A stretch of DNA of 64,000 bases from Synechococcus sp. HK05 (GCF_019104765.1 NZ_JAHRXJ010000002.1:9069-73068), one strand, 5' to 3'. Positions 27,776 through 37,033 are shown, numbered from the stretch's first letter. Made by a program: numbers and translations. Notes: generated by a model from the letters alone, not told the origin.

Positions 27776-28404
27776 ATCTCACTAACACCCAGCGTGCCTT
27801 GAAGCTAGCCGGAGCACTGCTTCGCCAACCCCAAAATACCCCCCTCTATTTGTTAAGTAATCTTTCGTCTTCGCGGCATTCACCACTCGCGCAACATCTG
27901 CCCTGGTGGAGTTTTGATGCAATCCGTGAAGCTGATCGAAGGTTTCCCGGTAAGCGTATTTTCGAATGGGGCAGTGGTGGTTCCACCCTGCGTTATGCCA
28001 AAAAGGCTGCCAAAATCACAGCTATCGAAGACGATGCTGCTTGGCTTGCCGCTGTCGAGGAGGCGCTTCAGCGTCATGGTGTTGCTGATCGAGTAACCCT
28101 GCGCCATCTTCCTTTCAACTTTGATCGCCCAGAGAACTTCGCTGGCTCCGCATACTGTCAGGCCATGAATGCTGGCGACTGGGATGTGGTGATCATCGAC
28201 GGGCAGGATAAGTCATTCCGTGAGCGCATCACCTGCTTCCGGCAAGCCGAACCACTGATGAAACCCGGCAGTATCATTCTCGTTGATGACTTCTGGCGTT
28301 ACGAGGAGTTACTTGCGTCCAACTGTGCCCAGTCTGTCCGGGTGTTTGAGTCTGTTGGCCCATGCCGGATTGGCGTGACAAGCACTGCGATGTTCTTCTA
28401 CTAA
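27772..28404 (+). CDS. SAM-dependent methyltransferase-like protein
   Basis: A 210-residue protein with motif I IFEWGSGGSTLRYAKKAAKI (about 63-82), an acidic end of strand two (AIEDDAAW), DWDVVIIDGQD and LMKPGSIILVDDFWR. These match class I methyltransferases of a subgroup common in glycan loci. The substrate is unknown. Start overlaps the preceding stop (ATGA); nine bases to the next gene. Confidence 0.82.
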   Translation: MNLTNTQRALKLAGALLRQPQNTPLYLLSNLSSSRHSPLAQHLPWWSFDAIREADRRFPGKRIFEWGSGGSTLRYAKKAAKITAIEDDAAWLAAVEEALQRHGVADRVTLRHLPFNFDRPENFAGSAYCQAMNAGDWDVVIIDGQDKSFRERITCFRQAEPLMKPGSIILVDDFWRYEELLASNCAQSVRVFESVGPCRIGVTSTAMFFY

Positions 28405-28413
28405 CGCCATCTC

Positions 28414-29532
28414 TTGCGCATCACGATCCTCCAGGGTGCCTTTTTGCCTGTACCCCCACTCCGCGGCGGCGCCGTGGAGAAGATGTGGTTTGAACTGGGC
28501 AAGCAGTTCAGCAAGAAGGGGCACAGGGTGTGCCATGTGTCGCGCCGGTTTCCGGGGCTGCCGCAGGAGGAGCTGATTGAAGGTGTGCATCATTTGCGGG
28601 TGAAGGGTTACCACACACCGGCCAATGGTCTGCACCTCAAACTGCTGGATCTGCTTTATTCGCTGCGGGCACTGCGGGTGCTGCCACCGGCCGACATCCT
28701 GATCACCAATTCCTTCTGGCTGCCGATCCTGGCCGCACGGCGCCAGCAAAGGTTCGGGCAGATTGTGGTGGATGTGGCACGCATGCCCAAGGGACAGATG
28801 CGGTTTTACCGCCGCGCTGCCTGCCTGCGGGCCAACAGCAGCGCCGTGGCCCAGGCGATTGCACAGGAAGCTCCCCACCTGTCTGGCTTGGTGTGCACCA
28901 TCCCGAATCCCTTACCTTTCCAGCCGCCACAGCTGTCTGCGGCTGGTCGGGAGCCGGTGATCCTCTATTGCGGCCGTCTCCATCCAGAGAAGGGCATCGC
29001 TCTGTTGCTTGAGGCCTTCCGCCTCGCCTGCGAGCGGGGCCTCAGCGGCTGGACGCTGCGGCTGGTAGGGCCTGCCGATACGGCAGCTGGTGGTGGCGGA
29101 TTGAGCTGGTTGGAGGGTCTGCTGGCCGGCTCAAAAGCGGTGGGCCTACCGATCCAGTGGATAGGTCCAGTCTATGGCGAGCAGGAGCTGCTGCGGCTTT
29201 ACCAGCAGGCAGCGCTGTTTGCTTACCCGTCGTTGGCGGAGCGTGGTGAAACCTTTGGCCTGGCACCTCTTGAGGCGATGGCCTGCGGAGCGGTGCCGAT
29301 TGTGAGCGACCTTGCCTGCTTCCGCGATTTCATCACCTCTGGATTGAACGGCCTGGCATTCAATCATCGTTCCCTCGATCCTGCCTCCCAACTCGCGCAG
29401 GAGATCATCAACCTTGCCCACAACCCCGATCGCCGAGCTGCAATGGCGGAAGCGGCCTTGGACGTACGAAATAGCCACCACCCGGCCACGATCGCTCGCC
29501 AGTTCATCGAGTGTTTTCAGATGTTGATCTAG
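28414..29532 (+). CDS. Glycosyltransferase family 4
   Basis: A 372-residue GT-B enzyme. Acceptor loop PPLRGGAVEKMWFELGKQF (about 11-29), VILYCGRLHPEKGIALLLEAF (about 183) and donor block AYPSLAERGETFGLAPLEAMACG in the C-terminal domain (about 270-292). The start is TTG at 28414, the only start near the family N-terminus RITILQGAF. Confidence 0.9.
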   Translation: MRITILQGAFLPVPPLRGGAVEKMWFELGKQFSKKGHRVCHVSRRFPGLPQEELIEGVHHLRVKGYHTPANGLHLKLLDLLYSLRALRVLPPADILITNSFWLPILAARRQQRFGQIVVDVARMPKGQMRFYRRAACLRANSSAVAQAIAQEAPHLSGLVCTIPNPLPFQPPQLSAAGREPVILYCGRLHPEKGIALLLEAFRLACERGLSGWTLRLVGPADTAAGGGGLSWLEGLLAGSKAVGLPIQWIGPVYGEQELLRLYQQAALFAYPSLAERGETFGLAPLEAMACGAVPIVSDLACFRDFITSGLNGLAFNHRSLDPASQLAQEIINLAHNPDRRAAMAEAALDVRNSHHPATIARQFIECFQMLI

Positions 29533-29546
29533 CAACAGCCTCTTTG

Positions 29547-30116
29547 ATGCATACCCATGTCCAGGTCAGCCGTTACGCCAGCCCTTGGAGCCGAACCTAC
29601 CGCCTGCGCTTGTTGATTTGGGATTACAGCTGGTCTTTGCTGTGCCGCTGGACGCCTAAACCGTTCAATCCCTGGCGCCTGTTCATCCTGCGTTGCTTTG
29701 GGGCCACGCTGCATGGCCGGCCGTTCGTGCACCAGCGTGCCCGCATCGATCATCCCTGGAATCTTACTCTCCATCACAAAGCTTGCCTTGGTGCTCGCGC
29801 CCATGCCTATTGCCTCGGCGCTGTAGAGATCGGTCCGGCAGCCTGTGTGGCTCAGGAGGCTTATTTGTGCACAGGAACCCACGATTTCAGTGTTACCCAT
29901 AGGCCCCTACAGACCGCCCCGATCCATATCGGCGCCGACGCTTTTATCGGCGCCCGGGCCTTCGTATTGCCCGGTGTGAACGTGGGAGAGGGGGCAATCG
30001 TAGGCGCCTGTGCCGTGGTGGCCCGCAACGTGTCGGCCACCACAACCGTAGTTGGTAATCCGGCTCGGCCGCTCGCTCGGGCTTTGCCTGAGCCGGTACA
30101 GCCGGCCGATCTCTAA
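29547..30116 (+). CDS. Hexapeptide acyltransferase, WcaF-like
   Basis: A 189-residue member of the WcaF/NodL group. The N-terminal part (YRLRLLIWDYSWSLLCRWTPKPFNPWR) is the typical lead-in of putative colanic-acid acetyltransferases; the beta-helix follows with TLHHKACLGARAH, TGTHDFS (catalytic His region, about 113) and HIGADAFIGARAFVLPGVNVG. It would acetylate a sugar or oligosaccharide from acetyl-CoA. Confidence 0.88.
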   Translation: MHTHVQVSRYASPWSRTYRLRLLIWDYSWSLLCRWTPKPFNPWRLFILRCFGATLHGRPFVHQRARIDHPWNLTLHHKACLGARAHAYCLGAVEIGPAACVAQEAYLCTGTHDFSVTHRPLQTAPIHIGADAFIGARAFVLPGVNVGEGAIVGACAVVARNVSATTTVVGNPARPLARALPEPVQPADL

Positions 30117-30132
30117 TTCATCACCCTGCGCC

Positions 30133-30980
30133 ATGCCCCGCCTTGCACCCTTTCGGCGTATCCCGGCCCCGCAACTGAGCCAGCTCGAAGAGCGGATGCA
30201 GGCCTACTACGCCGCCGTTCCCGACTACCCAGCCTTTCACGCTCCATCGCATCACGCTTTGGAGTGGCGGCATCTGCTGAACGAGGTACGCCGTCGCATC
30301 GCGGGGGGGGGGGGGAGCCCGTGGCCATTCTGGAATTCGGGTGTGGTCGTTCAGGCTTTCCCACTTGGCTGCGCCAGCAACTCGGCTCCGATGCCACCTC
30401 TCTGGTGAACATCACCTGCCAGGACGTGACCGCCACCAATGAGGCCTATCTCCAGCAGGTGGCCGACCAGGTGCTGATCGCCCCTCTGGTAAGAGGCGTG
30501 CTGCATCCGGGCAGTTTCGATCTGATCTTCAGCACCCACTGCTTCGAGCATGTGGCACGGCCTGAAGCCTTGCTGCACACCTGCATCTCCTTGCTCAAGC
30601 CGGGCGGTGCCTTGCTGCTCTTCGCCCCCCGCTACGACCTGCCCTTCTACCTAAGCCCCTCGTGCGTCAATCTCCCGCCCGTTTCGCGGCTTCTCCTGGG
30701 CCTCCGGTTGCTGCTCATCCGCTGGTTCACCAGGCTGCGTCGCAAACCCGCTTTCGTGATCGACACCGCACCTGCCTGCCTGGATCGCCCCTTCGTTCGT
30801 GATGCCGATGCCATTCACTGGGTTTCGGCGCATGACGTGCAGTTGTTCGCCCATCGCCACAACCTCAGCTTTTCCCTCCTGGATGTGAGCCATCACGCCG
30901 CTCCACCGAGCAAGCAGTGGTTTATTGATCAGTTCGGCAAGTTGTCTGTTTGTTTGTGGAAACCCTTGCAGCCACACTGA
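30133..30980 (+). pseudogene. SAM methyltransferase split at a G13 run (possible phase-variable gene)
   Basis: The first part (ATG 30133; MPRLAPFRRIPAPQLSQLEE onwards to NEVRRRIA) and the second part (EPVAILEFGCGRSGFPTWLR, SAM motif I, then DLIFSTHCFEHVARPE and LLKPGGALLLFAPR) lie in different frames. They meet at the run of 13 G at 30303-30315. With 11 or 14 G the gene would be one frame of about 280 residues; with 13 G translation stops at 30408. Apart from this site both halves are intact, which speaks for a switch or a sequencing error rather than old decay. The product would be a class I methyltransferase. Confidence 0.85.
30303..30315 (+). repeat. Homopolymer of 13 G inside a methyltransferase gene
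   Basis: The run encodes the Gly stretch just before SAM motif I. It is the exact point where the two reading frames of the gene part. Runs of this length are prone to replication slippage. Confidence 0.95.
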
Positions 30981-30991
30981 CGCTCGATCCC

Positions 30992-31777
30992 ATGTTTAAC
31001 CAGATCCGAAAACGGTTTCATCCCCTTTGGCGCCTCAGACAATGGGCCTGGTATCGGAAAGTTCAGGATTTGGTTGACCCTGATGTAGCGATCAGGATGA
31101 ATGGCTTTAAGGTCTATCTGAAATTGTTGCGAGACCTAAGCCTCATCCTTCCCCATCAAGGCAAGGAAAGGGCAACCCAACAAGCCTTCTCCTCGTGCTT
31201 AGGGTGGGGGGGCTGTGTTGATGTGTTCATCGATGTGGGGGCCAATATCGGTTCCTATTCCTGGTTGGCAAAGGAGCATCGCGTGAATGATATTTTCATG
31301 TTTGAACCGGATCCCGCCAATTGCCGTCTGTTGATGCGCACACTGCGTGCCAACCGCCTCGAACACGTATTCCTGGTGCCCTTTGCTGCCTCTACATCGG
31401 CTGGCGTTGCCACTTTCTATCCCGATCTGGCCAGCGGCGCCACTGGCAGCCTTGAAAATCATCGCCTGAATGCGCACTCGCTCCATGCCGCCTACGGCAT
31501 GGGTGAATCGATTGCTGTGCCTACCCTGCCTTTGGATCTCTTCGCCGATTTCTGCTATGGCAAGCGTGTGCTGATCAAGATTGATGTGGTAGGCGCCGAG
31601 GCCTCTGTGCTGGCCGGCGCCATGGATCTGATCCGCCAAACGCTACCGGTGATCATCGTGGAGTGTTTCGAGCCCTCCAAGCTCGAGGTGATGCGGACTC
31701 TGGGATATGACATCCAATCTCTTGAAGAGAATGGCAATTACCTGCTCATGCCTCCAAGCTATATGCCAGCAAGTTGA
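30992..31777 (+). CDS. FkbM-family methyltransferase
   Basis: A 261-residue protein with FIDVGANIGSYSWLA (motif I, about 80-94), MFEPDPANCRLLMRTL, the Leu/Asp segment LPLDLFADF and KIDVVGAEASVLAGA, the FkbM mark in which most members have KIDVEGxE; here Glu is replaced by Val (VVGAE). It probably O-methylates a sugar hydroxyl. It is a working relative of the broken gene at 19083. ATG at 30992, 11 bases after the preceding frame. Confidence 0.87.
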   Translation: MFNQIRKRFHPLWRLRQWAWYRKVQDLVDPDVAIRMNGFKVYLKLLRDLSLILPHQGKERATQQAFSSCLGWGGCVDVFIDVGANIGSYSWLAKEHRVNDIFMFEPDPANCRLLMRTLRANRLEHVFLVPFAASTSAGVATFYPDLASGATGSLENHRLNAHSLHAAYGMGESIAVPTLPLDLFADFCYGKRVLIKIDVVGAEASVLAGAMDLIRQTLPVIIVECFEPSKLEVMRTLGYDIQSLEENGNYLLMPPSYMPAS

Positions 31778-31788
31778 ATAGTGCTATC

Positions 31789-32634
31789 ATGCTTGATCTC
31801 ACCATCGCCATCCCCGCGCGCAACGAAGAGCGTAACCTGGCCGTCTGTCTGCAGGCCGTTGGCTCTGATTTCTCTCAGCGCGTGGTGGTGATTGATTCGG
31901 TCAGCACCGATGGAACTGCTGAGGTAGCCTGTCGCCATGACGCCGAGGTGATTGAGTTCCGCTGGGACGGCCACTTCCCAAAGAAACGCAACTGGTTCCT
32001 TCGCAATCACACCCCCAGTACGGAGTGGGTGTTGTTTCTCGATGCCGATGAGATTCTCACCCCGGCGGCGAAGCGGGAGATTGCCGCCACCCTGCCGGGC
32101 AGCAGCTACCAGGGCTTTCTGCTCAGCTACACCAACTACTTCCTCGGTCGCCGCCTGCGCGGTGGCTATCCCCTGCGCAAGCTCGCCCTCTTCCGCGTGG
32201 GCGAGGTAGAATACGAGTGCATCGAAGAGGATCACTGGTCGCAGTGCGACATGGAGGTGCACGAATACCCGCTCGTGAGCGGTTCGGTGGGTCTGATCCG
32301 CTCCCGCATCGACCACCGCGACCTGCGCGGCATCGACTCCTACATGCGCAAGCACAACGAGTACGCCGCATGGGAAGCCCAGCGCCTGTTCGGCCATCGT
32401 CACCAGCCCCACGCAAGCGCCAGCTGGAAACCCCACCAGCGCCTCAAGTACCGGCTAATCACCTCCCCCTGGGGCGGCCTGGCCTTCTTTCTCGGCAGTT
32501 TCTTCCTGATGGGCGGCTGGCGTGACGGCGGCACCGGCTTCGCCTTCTGCTTGCTCAAGGCTGGCTACTTCACCCAGATCGCCTGCCGCCTGCGCGAGCT
32601 GGAGCAGCAGCAAGCCCTCACTACTGCTCGCTGA
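31789..32634 (+). CDS. Glycosyltransferase family 2
   Basis: A 281-residue GT-A enzyme of the WaaE-like kind: LTIAIPARNEERNLAVCL at the N-terminus, VIDSVSTDGTAEVA (about 33), the metal motif FLDADEILTP (about 83-92) and a C-terminal hydrophobic segment FFLGSFFLMGGW. ATG 31789 fits the family start; a TTG at 31774, overlapping the FkbM stop, is also possible. Confidence 0.9.
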   Translation: MLDLTIAIPARNEERNLAVCLQAVGSDFSQRVVVIDSVSTDGTAEVACRHDAEVIEFRWDGHFPKKRNWFLRNHTPSTEWVLFLDADEILTPAAKREIAATLPGSSYQGFLLSYTNYFLGRRLRGGYPLRKLALFRVGEVEYECIEEDHWSQCDMEVHEYPLVSGSVGLIRSRIDHRDLRGIDSYMRKHNEYAAWEAQRLFGHRHQPHASASWKPHQRLKYRLITSPWGGLAFFLGSFFLMGGWRDGGTGFAFCLLKAGYFTQIACRLRELEQQQALTTAR

Positions 32635-32672
32635 TCGCCCCCCGCATTCCAAGAAGACAATCCAGATGCCTG

Positions 32673-33608
32673 GTGATCTCCCTGTCTGGCCTGGTCTGCC
32701 TGCTTCTCATGGGCGAGTTGTTCGCAAGGCACCGATTTGGCCTCGGCACACCACCGCTTTATGTAGCTGATCCATTCACAGAATATCGCCTCAAACCAAA
32801 TCAGAGTCTTCGCCGCTTTGGCAATCGCATCATGGTCAATGGCCAGTCAATGCGTTCAACGAACCTATCGCCTCAACTGCCCTTGGGTGGGCGCCGCGTG
32901 CTCGTGTTTGGTGACAGCGTGGTGTGGGGTGGTTCAGTCCTGGATCAAGGGTTGATAGCCACCGATCTACTCCATCGCCCCGGTATTCGTGAGGTTGGGA
33001 ATGTGGCAGCCCCCAGCTGGGGGCCGGGTAACTGGCTCGGTTGGTCTCAGCATTTTGGCTTCCTCGATGCCAATACGGTGGTGCTGGTGATCAGCTCCCA
33101 CGACGCTGCGGATAATCCTAGTTCTGAATCCTTCCGTGGAGATCGGAACCATCCTCTGCACCCGCCTCCATCGGCATTGTGGGAAGGATTTAGCCGGTAT
33201 TTTCTGCCAAGACTGCAAGTCTGGTTGCCCTCGCCGCCACCGGCTGATTCGCGTTCACCCGTAGCTTCGCCTACCAGTTCAGACGATCCACGGGTTCAAC
33301 GCGGCCTCGCGGATCTACGTGCCCTGATCCAGAGCGCTCGCGCCAGTGGTGCCCGTGTGGTGGCCGTGCAATTCGCGGATCGCGAAGAAGCCGCCACCGG
33401 CACGCTCCAGCCCGGCAACCGCTGGATCGCTGAGCTGCTGCAATCGGAAGCTGTTCCCGCCGTCCAGGCCGGCCCCATCTTTCGCCGTTGCGGGCCGATC
33501 AGCACCCTCTACACAGACGGTATCCATCCTTACACCGCAGCCGGTCAGGCCTGCCTGGCCCAGGCGATCGAGCAGGCGTTGGCGCTCAGGCCGGTGGCAG
33601 GGTTCTGA
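32673..33608 (+). CDS. SGNH/GDSL-type hydrolase with N-terminal membrane anchor
   Basis: A 311-residue protein. Residues 1-18 form a hydrophobic anchor or signal. The SGNH blocks follow: VLVFGDSVVWGG (nucleophile Ser, about 82), the Gly/Asn region NVAAPSWGPGNW, and DGIHPYTAAGQ (Asp-x-x-His, about 288) near the C-terminus. Such proteins remove or add acyl groups on cell-surface glycans. The start is GTG. It ends the run of co-directional genes before a gap. Confidence 0.8.
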   Translation: MISLSGLVCLLLMGELFARHRFGLGTPPLYVADPFTEYRLKPNQSLRRFGNRIMVNGQSMRSTNLSPQLPLGGRRVLVFGDSVVWGGSVLDQGLIATDLLHRPGIREVGNVAAPSWGPGNWLGWSQHFGFLDANTVVLVISSHDAADNPSSESFRGDRNHPLHPPPSALWEGFSRYFLPRLQVWLPSPPPADSRSPVASPTSSDDPRVQRGLADLRALIQSARASGARVVAVQFADREEAATGTLQPGNRWIAELLQSEAVPAVQAGPIFRRCGPISTLYTDGIHPYTAAGQACLAQAIEQALALRPVAGF

Positions 33609-33935
33609 GCGGTCAGTACTTAATTCAGAACAGTCTCAGCAGGCATTAGCTTTCGGCTCCAGCAGCAATGGGGTGTGTGGTTCATCGTTGCCTCGATGGC
33701 GCTTGTGGTTGCAGACGCTCAACTGGCGACATGATCCCGCCGTCGAGAGGCAGATCAACGCCTCGAGGCTTCGCAGGAAGCATCCAATCCATCAGCTCGT
33801 CTGAATCGACCTGCTCGTAATACCTTAGTGCGCAAAAACGCGTTGATTGCCCGCCCGATCTCTTGGATCCTTGACGCCGAGAGGGATCAGGAGTGGCTTT
33901 GCTGATCGCGAGTTGGTGGGGGTGTTTCTGTTCCT
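33609..33935. other. Intergenic stretch before the WcaI-like gene
   Basis: No gene is seen. A short frame around 33660-33730 could code a hydrophobic helix (WGVWFIVASMALVVADAQL) and may be debris of a membrane protein. Confidence 0.45.
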
Positions 33936-35198
33936 ATGAAAATTCTGCTCTACGGCCTCAATTACGCGCCTGAACCCGTTGGTATCGGCAAATATAGCGG
34001 TGAACTTTGCCCCTGGCTGGCGGCTCGTGGCCATCAGCTGCGGGTGATCACGGCGCCGCCCTACTTCCCCGGCTGGCGGGTATCAGCCCCCCATCGCAAC
34101 GGCTACACCCTCAAGCAGCGCGAAGGCGTGCGTGTGCGACGTTGTCCCCTTTGGGTGCCGCGCCGGCCCAGTGGCCTCACCCGCCTGCTGCATCTCGCCA
34201 GCTTCGCGCTCTCCAGTCTTGGGCCGCTCCTCGCTCAGTGCGCCTGGCGCCCCGATGTGGTGATCACCGTGGCGCCAGCCTTTTTCTGTGCGCCCGGTGC
34301 ACTGCTGCTCGGGCACCTTTGCGGGCGCCGCACCATCACCTGGCTGCATATCCAGGATTTTGAACTCGATGCCGCTTTCGAGCTTGGCCTGCTCAAGGGT
34401 CGGCTCTTGCGCTCGCTGGCTGAAGCCTGGGAACGCCGCACCTTGCGCGGCTTTGAGCGCGTGAGCAGTATCAGCGCCGCCATGGTGCAGCGGCTTGAGG
34501 CCAAGGGCGTCGACCCTGCTCTCAGCCTGCTCTTTCCGAACTGGGTGGATCTGGAGGTGATCCAGCCTCAGCTGGGCACAGCCCGCTTCGAAAACACATA
34601 CCGGCGTGAGCTCGGGATCGGGCCGGATCAGCTGGTGCTGATGTATTCAGGCTCGATGAACAAAAAGCAGGGCCTCGATCTGCTCGTGGAGGTGATTCAC
34701 CAGCTCGCGGATCTGCCCCAGCTGGTGTGGCTGCTGGCCGGAGAAGGCCCCACCAAAGCTGAGCTTGTGGCAGCCACCCAGGGCCTACCCCAGGTGCGCC
34801 ATCTCCCCCTCCAACCGATCGAACGCCTCAATGATTGGCTGAATGCCGCCGATCTTCACCTTCTTCCCCAGAAGGCAGAAGCTGCCGATCTGGTGCTTCC
34901 CTCCAAGCTGCTCGGCATCCTCGCTAGTGGCCGGCCTGTGGTGGCCAGTTCCCCTCCGGGATCGGAACTTGCAGCGCTAGCCGACCAGGCCGGAGCCTGT
35001 GTGCCTCCCGGTGATGCCAGCGCTTTTGCAGCAGCACTGCGGGACCTGATCGCTTCGCCCCAGCGCCGCGCCGATGCGGGCCGTCTTGCACGCCTGCTGG
35101 TGGAAAAGAACTTCGGCAAGGATGCCGTTCTCGGTCGCTTTGAGCAGCAGCTCACGGCTCTGGTTGGCCAAGCAGATAGGCGCGCAGGTGGCCGGTGA
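33936..35198 (+). CDS. Glycosyltransferase family 4, WcaI-like
   Basis: A 420-residue GT-B enzyme with the WcaI hallmarks: LNYAPEPVGIGKYSGELCPW at the N-terminus, ITAPPYFPGWRV, WLHIQDFELDAAFELGLLKG and LLFPNWVDLEVIQP. The second domain has MYSGSMNKKQGLDLLVEV (about 235) and PSKLLGILASGRPVVAS. WcaI of colanic acid synthesis adds fucose, which fits the gmd/fcl genes here, but specificity cannot be proven from sequence. The 3' end overlaps the Nudix gene on the other strand by 47 bases. Confidence 0.9.
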   Translation: MKILLYGLNYAPEPVGIGKYSGELCPWLAARGHQLRVITAPPYFPGWRVSAPHRNGYTLKQREGVRVRRCPLWVPRRPSGLTRLLHLASFALSSLGPLLAQCAWRPDVVITVAPAFFCAPGALLLGHLCGRRTITWLHIQDFELDAAFELGLLKGRLLRSLAEAWERRTLRGFERVSSISAAMVQRLEAKGVDPALSLLFPNWVDLEVIQPQLGTARFENTYRRELGIGPDQLVLMYSGSMNKKQGLDLLVEVIHQLADLPQLVWLLAGEGPTKAELVAATQGLPQVRHLPLQPIERLNDWLNAADLHLLPQKAEAADLVLPSKLLGILASGRPVVASSPPGSELAALADQAGACVPPGDASAFAAALRDLIASPQRRADAGRLARLLVEKNFGKDAVLGRFEQQLTALVGQADRRAGGR

Positions 35199-35616
35199 TC
35201 GGGCGTTCCAGCGCTTCAGCTCGCCTCAGCCATAGGCAGCGCAGGATTTCCAGCCCATCCACCTGCAGTGTTGGCCGTTCTGCCAGCTCCACAGAAAAGA
35301 TTGTCACCGTGTTCACCCCGCGGGCGGAGCGTTCTGTGAACGCCCAGGGCTCACCCAGCTGCCTTTCCTCCACCTGCAAACCCAGCTCTTCTGCGAGTTC
35401 ACGCTGTGCGGCCCTCCGTGCCGTTTCGCCCCTGCTGATCCAGCCACCAGGTAACGACAGCTCGCGCCGGTAACTGGCCACCACCAACAGCAGCTGCTCT
35501 TGATGCCACATCGCCACCAGTGCGCCGTGGGTGCGTGGCTTCGCGATCAGGCGATAGGTCTCATAGAGCCAAGCCGCCAGCCGGTAGAGCCGCAACCGCA
35601 GGATCCAGCGCTTCAT
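35152..35616 (-). CDS. Nudix hydrolase
   Basis: A 154-residue protein with a perfect Nudix box at about 58-80: G-WISRG-E, seven residues, then RELAEELGL. It hydrolyses a nucleoside diphosphate linked to another group; in a sugar-nucleotide locus a GDP- or UDP-sugar is a reasonable guess. Its ATG overlaps the stop of the decayed toxin frame upstream (ATGA at 35613-35616) and its 3' end overlaps the WcaI-like gene by 47 bases. Confidence 0.92.
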   Translation of the reverse strand: MKRWILRLRLYRLAAWLYETYRLIAKPRTHGALVAMWHQEQLLLVVASYRRELSLPGGWISRGETARRAAQRELAEELGLQVEERQLGEPWAFTERSARGVNTVTIFSVELAERPTLQVDGLEILRCLWLRRAEALERPITGHLRAYLLGQPEP

Positions 35617-36169
35617 GTGGAGACCGGATTCACCAAGGCCACACCTGTCGGCAGGACATGGCGATCCTTGCGCGTTGCAACCTGCATGCCGTACTTCACG
35701 GCCGTACTCCCAAGCATCAGATCGGCGCCGGGGCGGCCGAGTTCGGCAGAGAGTTGCCCCCAGTGCCGCGCAATCGTGGTGTTGATTGGCAGGATGCGAT
35801 CCGCATACAGCCGCAGCAGTTCATCGGGTCCTTGCTCGAGCCGCTGTGCAAAAGCCGGATTACGGCGACGCTTGACGCGACTCCCACGTTCGCTTTCCTT
35901 CACGCTGATCACACTCAGGTTCAGTGTTTTGCGTGTTGTTCTAACCAAACCACAACCACTGGATCGCGTTGCCCTTTGCGCAGCTTGTAAGCCCGTGCTT
36001 CCAATTCAGGGGTTTCAAAGGATGCATCGTCATGAGGGATAGCCAAAAGCAGCTCCGTGCGGCTCGGCTGATGCAGCGTTTCCAGTTGCTTCAGGCGTTC
36101 GTCATCGCTTGCAGCCTCCACCGCACTGCAGCGCTGCTTGGCGGCTTGCAAGGTCCAGATTTCTCTCAT
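35613..36169 (-). pseudogene. Decayed Phd-VapC toxin-antitoxin pair
   Basis: The upstream frame (36169 to 35921) begins like a Phd antitoxin, MREIWTLQAAKQRCSAVEAA, and ends with KLRKGQRDPVVVVWLEQHA, which is the start region of a PIN-domain VapC toxin. The rest of the toxin is in the next frame (35948 to 35613): LNLSVISVKESERG, LYADRILPI, then GRPGADLMLGSTAVKYG and TGVALVNP. A frameshift near 35930 thus splits the toxin, its first catalytic Asp region is lost and the usual acidic ADALIAA is altered. Probably inactive. Confidence 0.7.
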
Positions 36170-36236
36170 CCAGGCTTGCTCCTGTCTCGATGACCTGGCT
36201 GATTCGATTGTTCTGCCTGCTGCCCCGCCTGTGACG

Positions 36237-36956
36237 ATGCCCCTGGCGATCGCCTGGAGCTATTGCCCGCCAGATCCGCTGCTCTGGCTGGAGCTGCGAG
36301 AGCCGTTGTTGCAGCTGCTCTATCAACCCTGGCTGGTGCTGCCTTTGCTGGGAGGGCTCAGCTGGTGTTTGAGCGGGCCGCTGCCCACCCAGGCGCGCAT
36401 CGCCGCTGTGGTGGCGCTGATGGTTTTGGCCGCGTTGCTTTACAGCCCGATGGGCACCGCTTGGCTGAGTGCTTGGCTCGATCGGCAGTTGCCGCCCTTC
36501 TCCGATCCGGCGCCGCGGGATTCCGTGCCCGCCGTGGTGGTGTTGGTGGGCCGCGGGCCTCAGGTGGCGGCAGCCACCACCGCCGTCGCCGCTTCCATCG
36601 CATCGCAGGGTTCTGTTGCAGCGGTGTATGTGAGCGGCGATGCCATCAGCACCGCTCAAGCCCTGGAGCGCCAGGGGGTCCCAGCCCAGCAGATCAGCGG
36701 TGACTCCTGCGCCCGCACCACCTGGGAGAACGCCACCCGCACCGCGGCTTGGTTGCACCGCCACCATCCCCGTTCTCCGGTGCTGTTGCTCACCGATCCA
36801 TGGCAGCTGCCGCGTGCCACCGCGGCCTTCCGCCGCCAGGGCTTGCACGTGCAGCCGTTAGCGGTTGAGCCCTCCCTCAGCCCAGGCCAGCGCAACCGCC
36901 TCGCCCTGCGTGAAACCGCAGGAACCCTGTTGTACGCCTTGCAGCGTCGCCTGTAG
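36237..36956 (+). CDS. DUF218 / YdcF-ElyC family membrane protein
   Basis: A 239-residue protein with two hydrophobic segments near the N-terminus (about 22-45 and 55-72) and a DUF218 domain: AVVVLVGRGPQVAA, VYVSGDAISTAQALERQG, DSCARTTWENATRTAAWL (the family's TxxNa block) and VLLLTDPWQLPRATAAFRRQG. Related proteins (SanA, ElyC) act in envelope or peptidoglycan-lipid metabolism. ATG 36237 or GTG 36231. A strong terminator follows. Confidence 0.85.
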   Translation: MPLAIAWSYCPPDPLLWLELREPLLQLLYQPWLVLPLLGGLSWCLSGPLPTQARIAAVVALMVLAALLYSPMGTAWLSAWLDRQLPPFSDPAPRDSVPAVVVLVGRGPQVAAATTAVAASIASQGSVAAVYVSGDAISTAQALERQGVPAQQISGDSCARTTWENATRTAAWLHRHHPRSPVLLLTDPWQLPRATAAFRRQGLHVQPLAVEPSLSPGQRNRLALRETAGTLLYALQRRL

Positions 36957-36985
36957 GCGCTGCGTCGTCTCATTCCACCCAGCCG

Positions 36986-37030
36986 CCGCCGCTGCGCTCG
37001 CCATCGCGTGAGTGCAACGGCGGTTTTGTT
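36986..37030 (+). terminator. Intrinsic terminator directly before the WcaJ-like gene
   Basis: A long stem of about 14 pairs with one mismatch (outer CCGCCG/CGGCGG, inner TGCGCTC/GAGTGCA) is followed by TTTTGTT, which touches the GTG at 37031. The arrangement copies that before ugd. Confidence 0.75.
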
Positions 37031-37033
37031 GTG

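Noticed and set aside
31206-31212. Run of seven G in the FkbM gene as another slippage site
   Set aside because: The frame is intact across it and the run is short. The same holds for eight C at 23922-23929.
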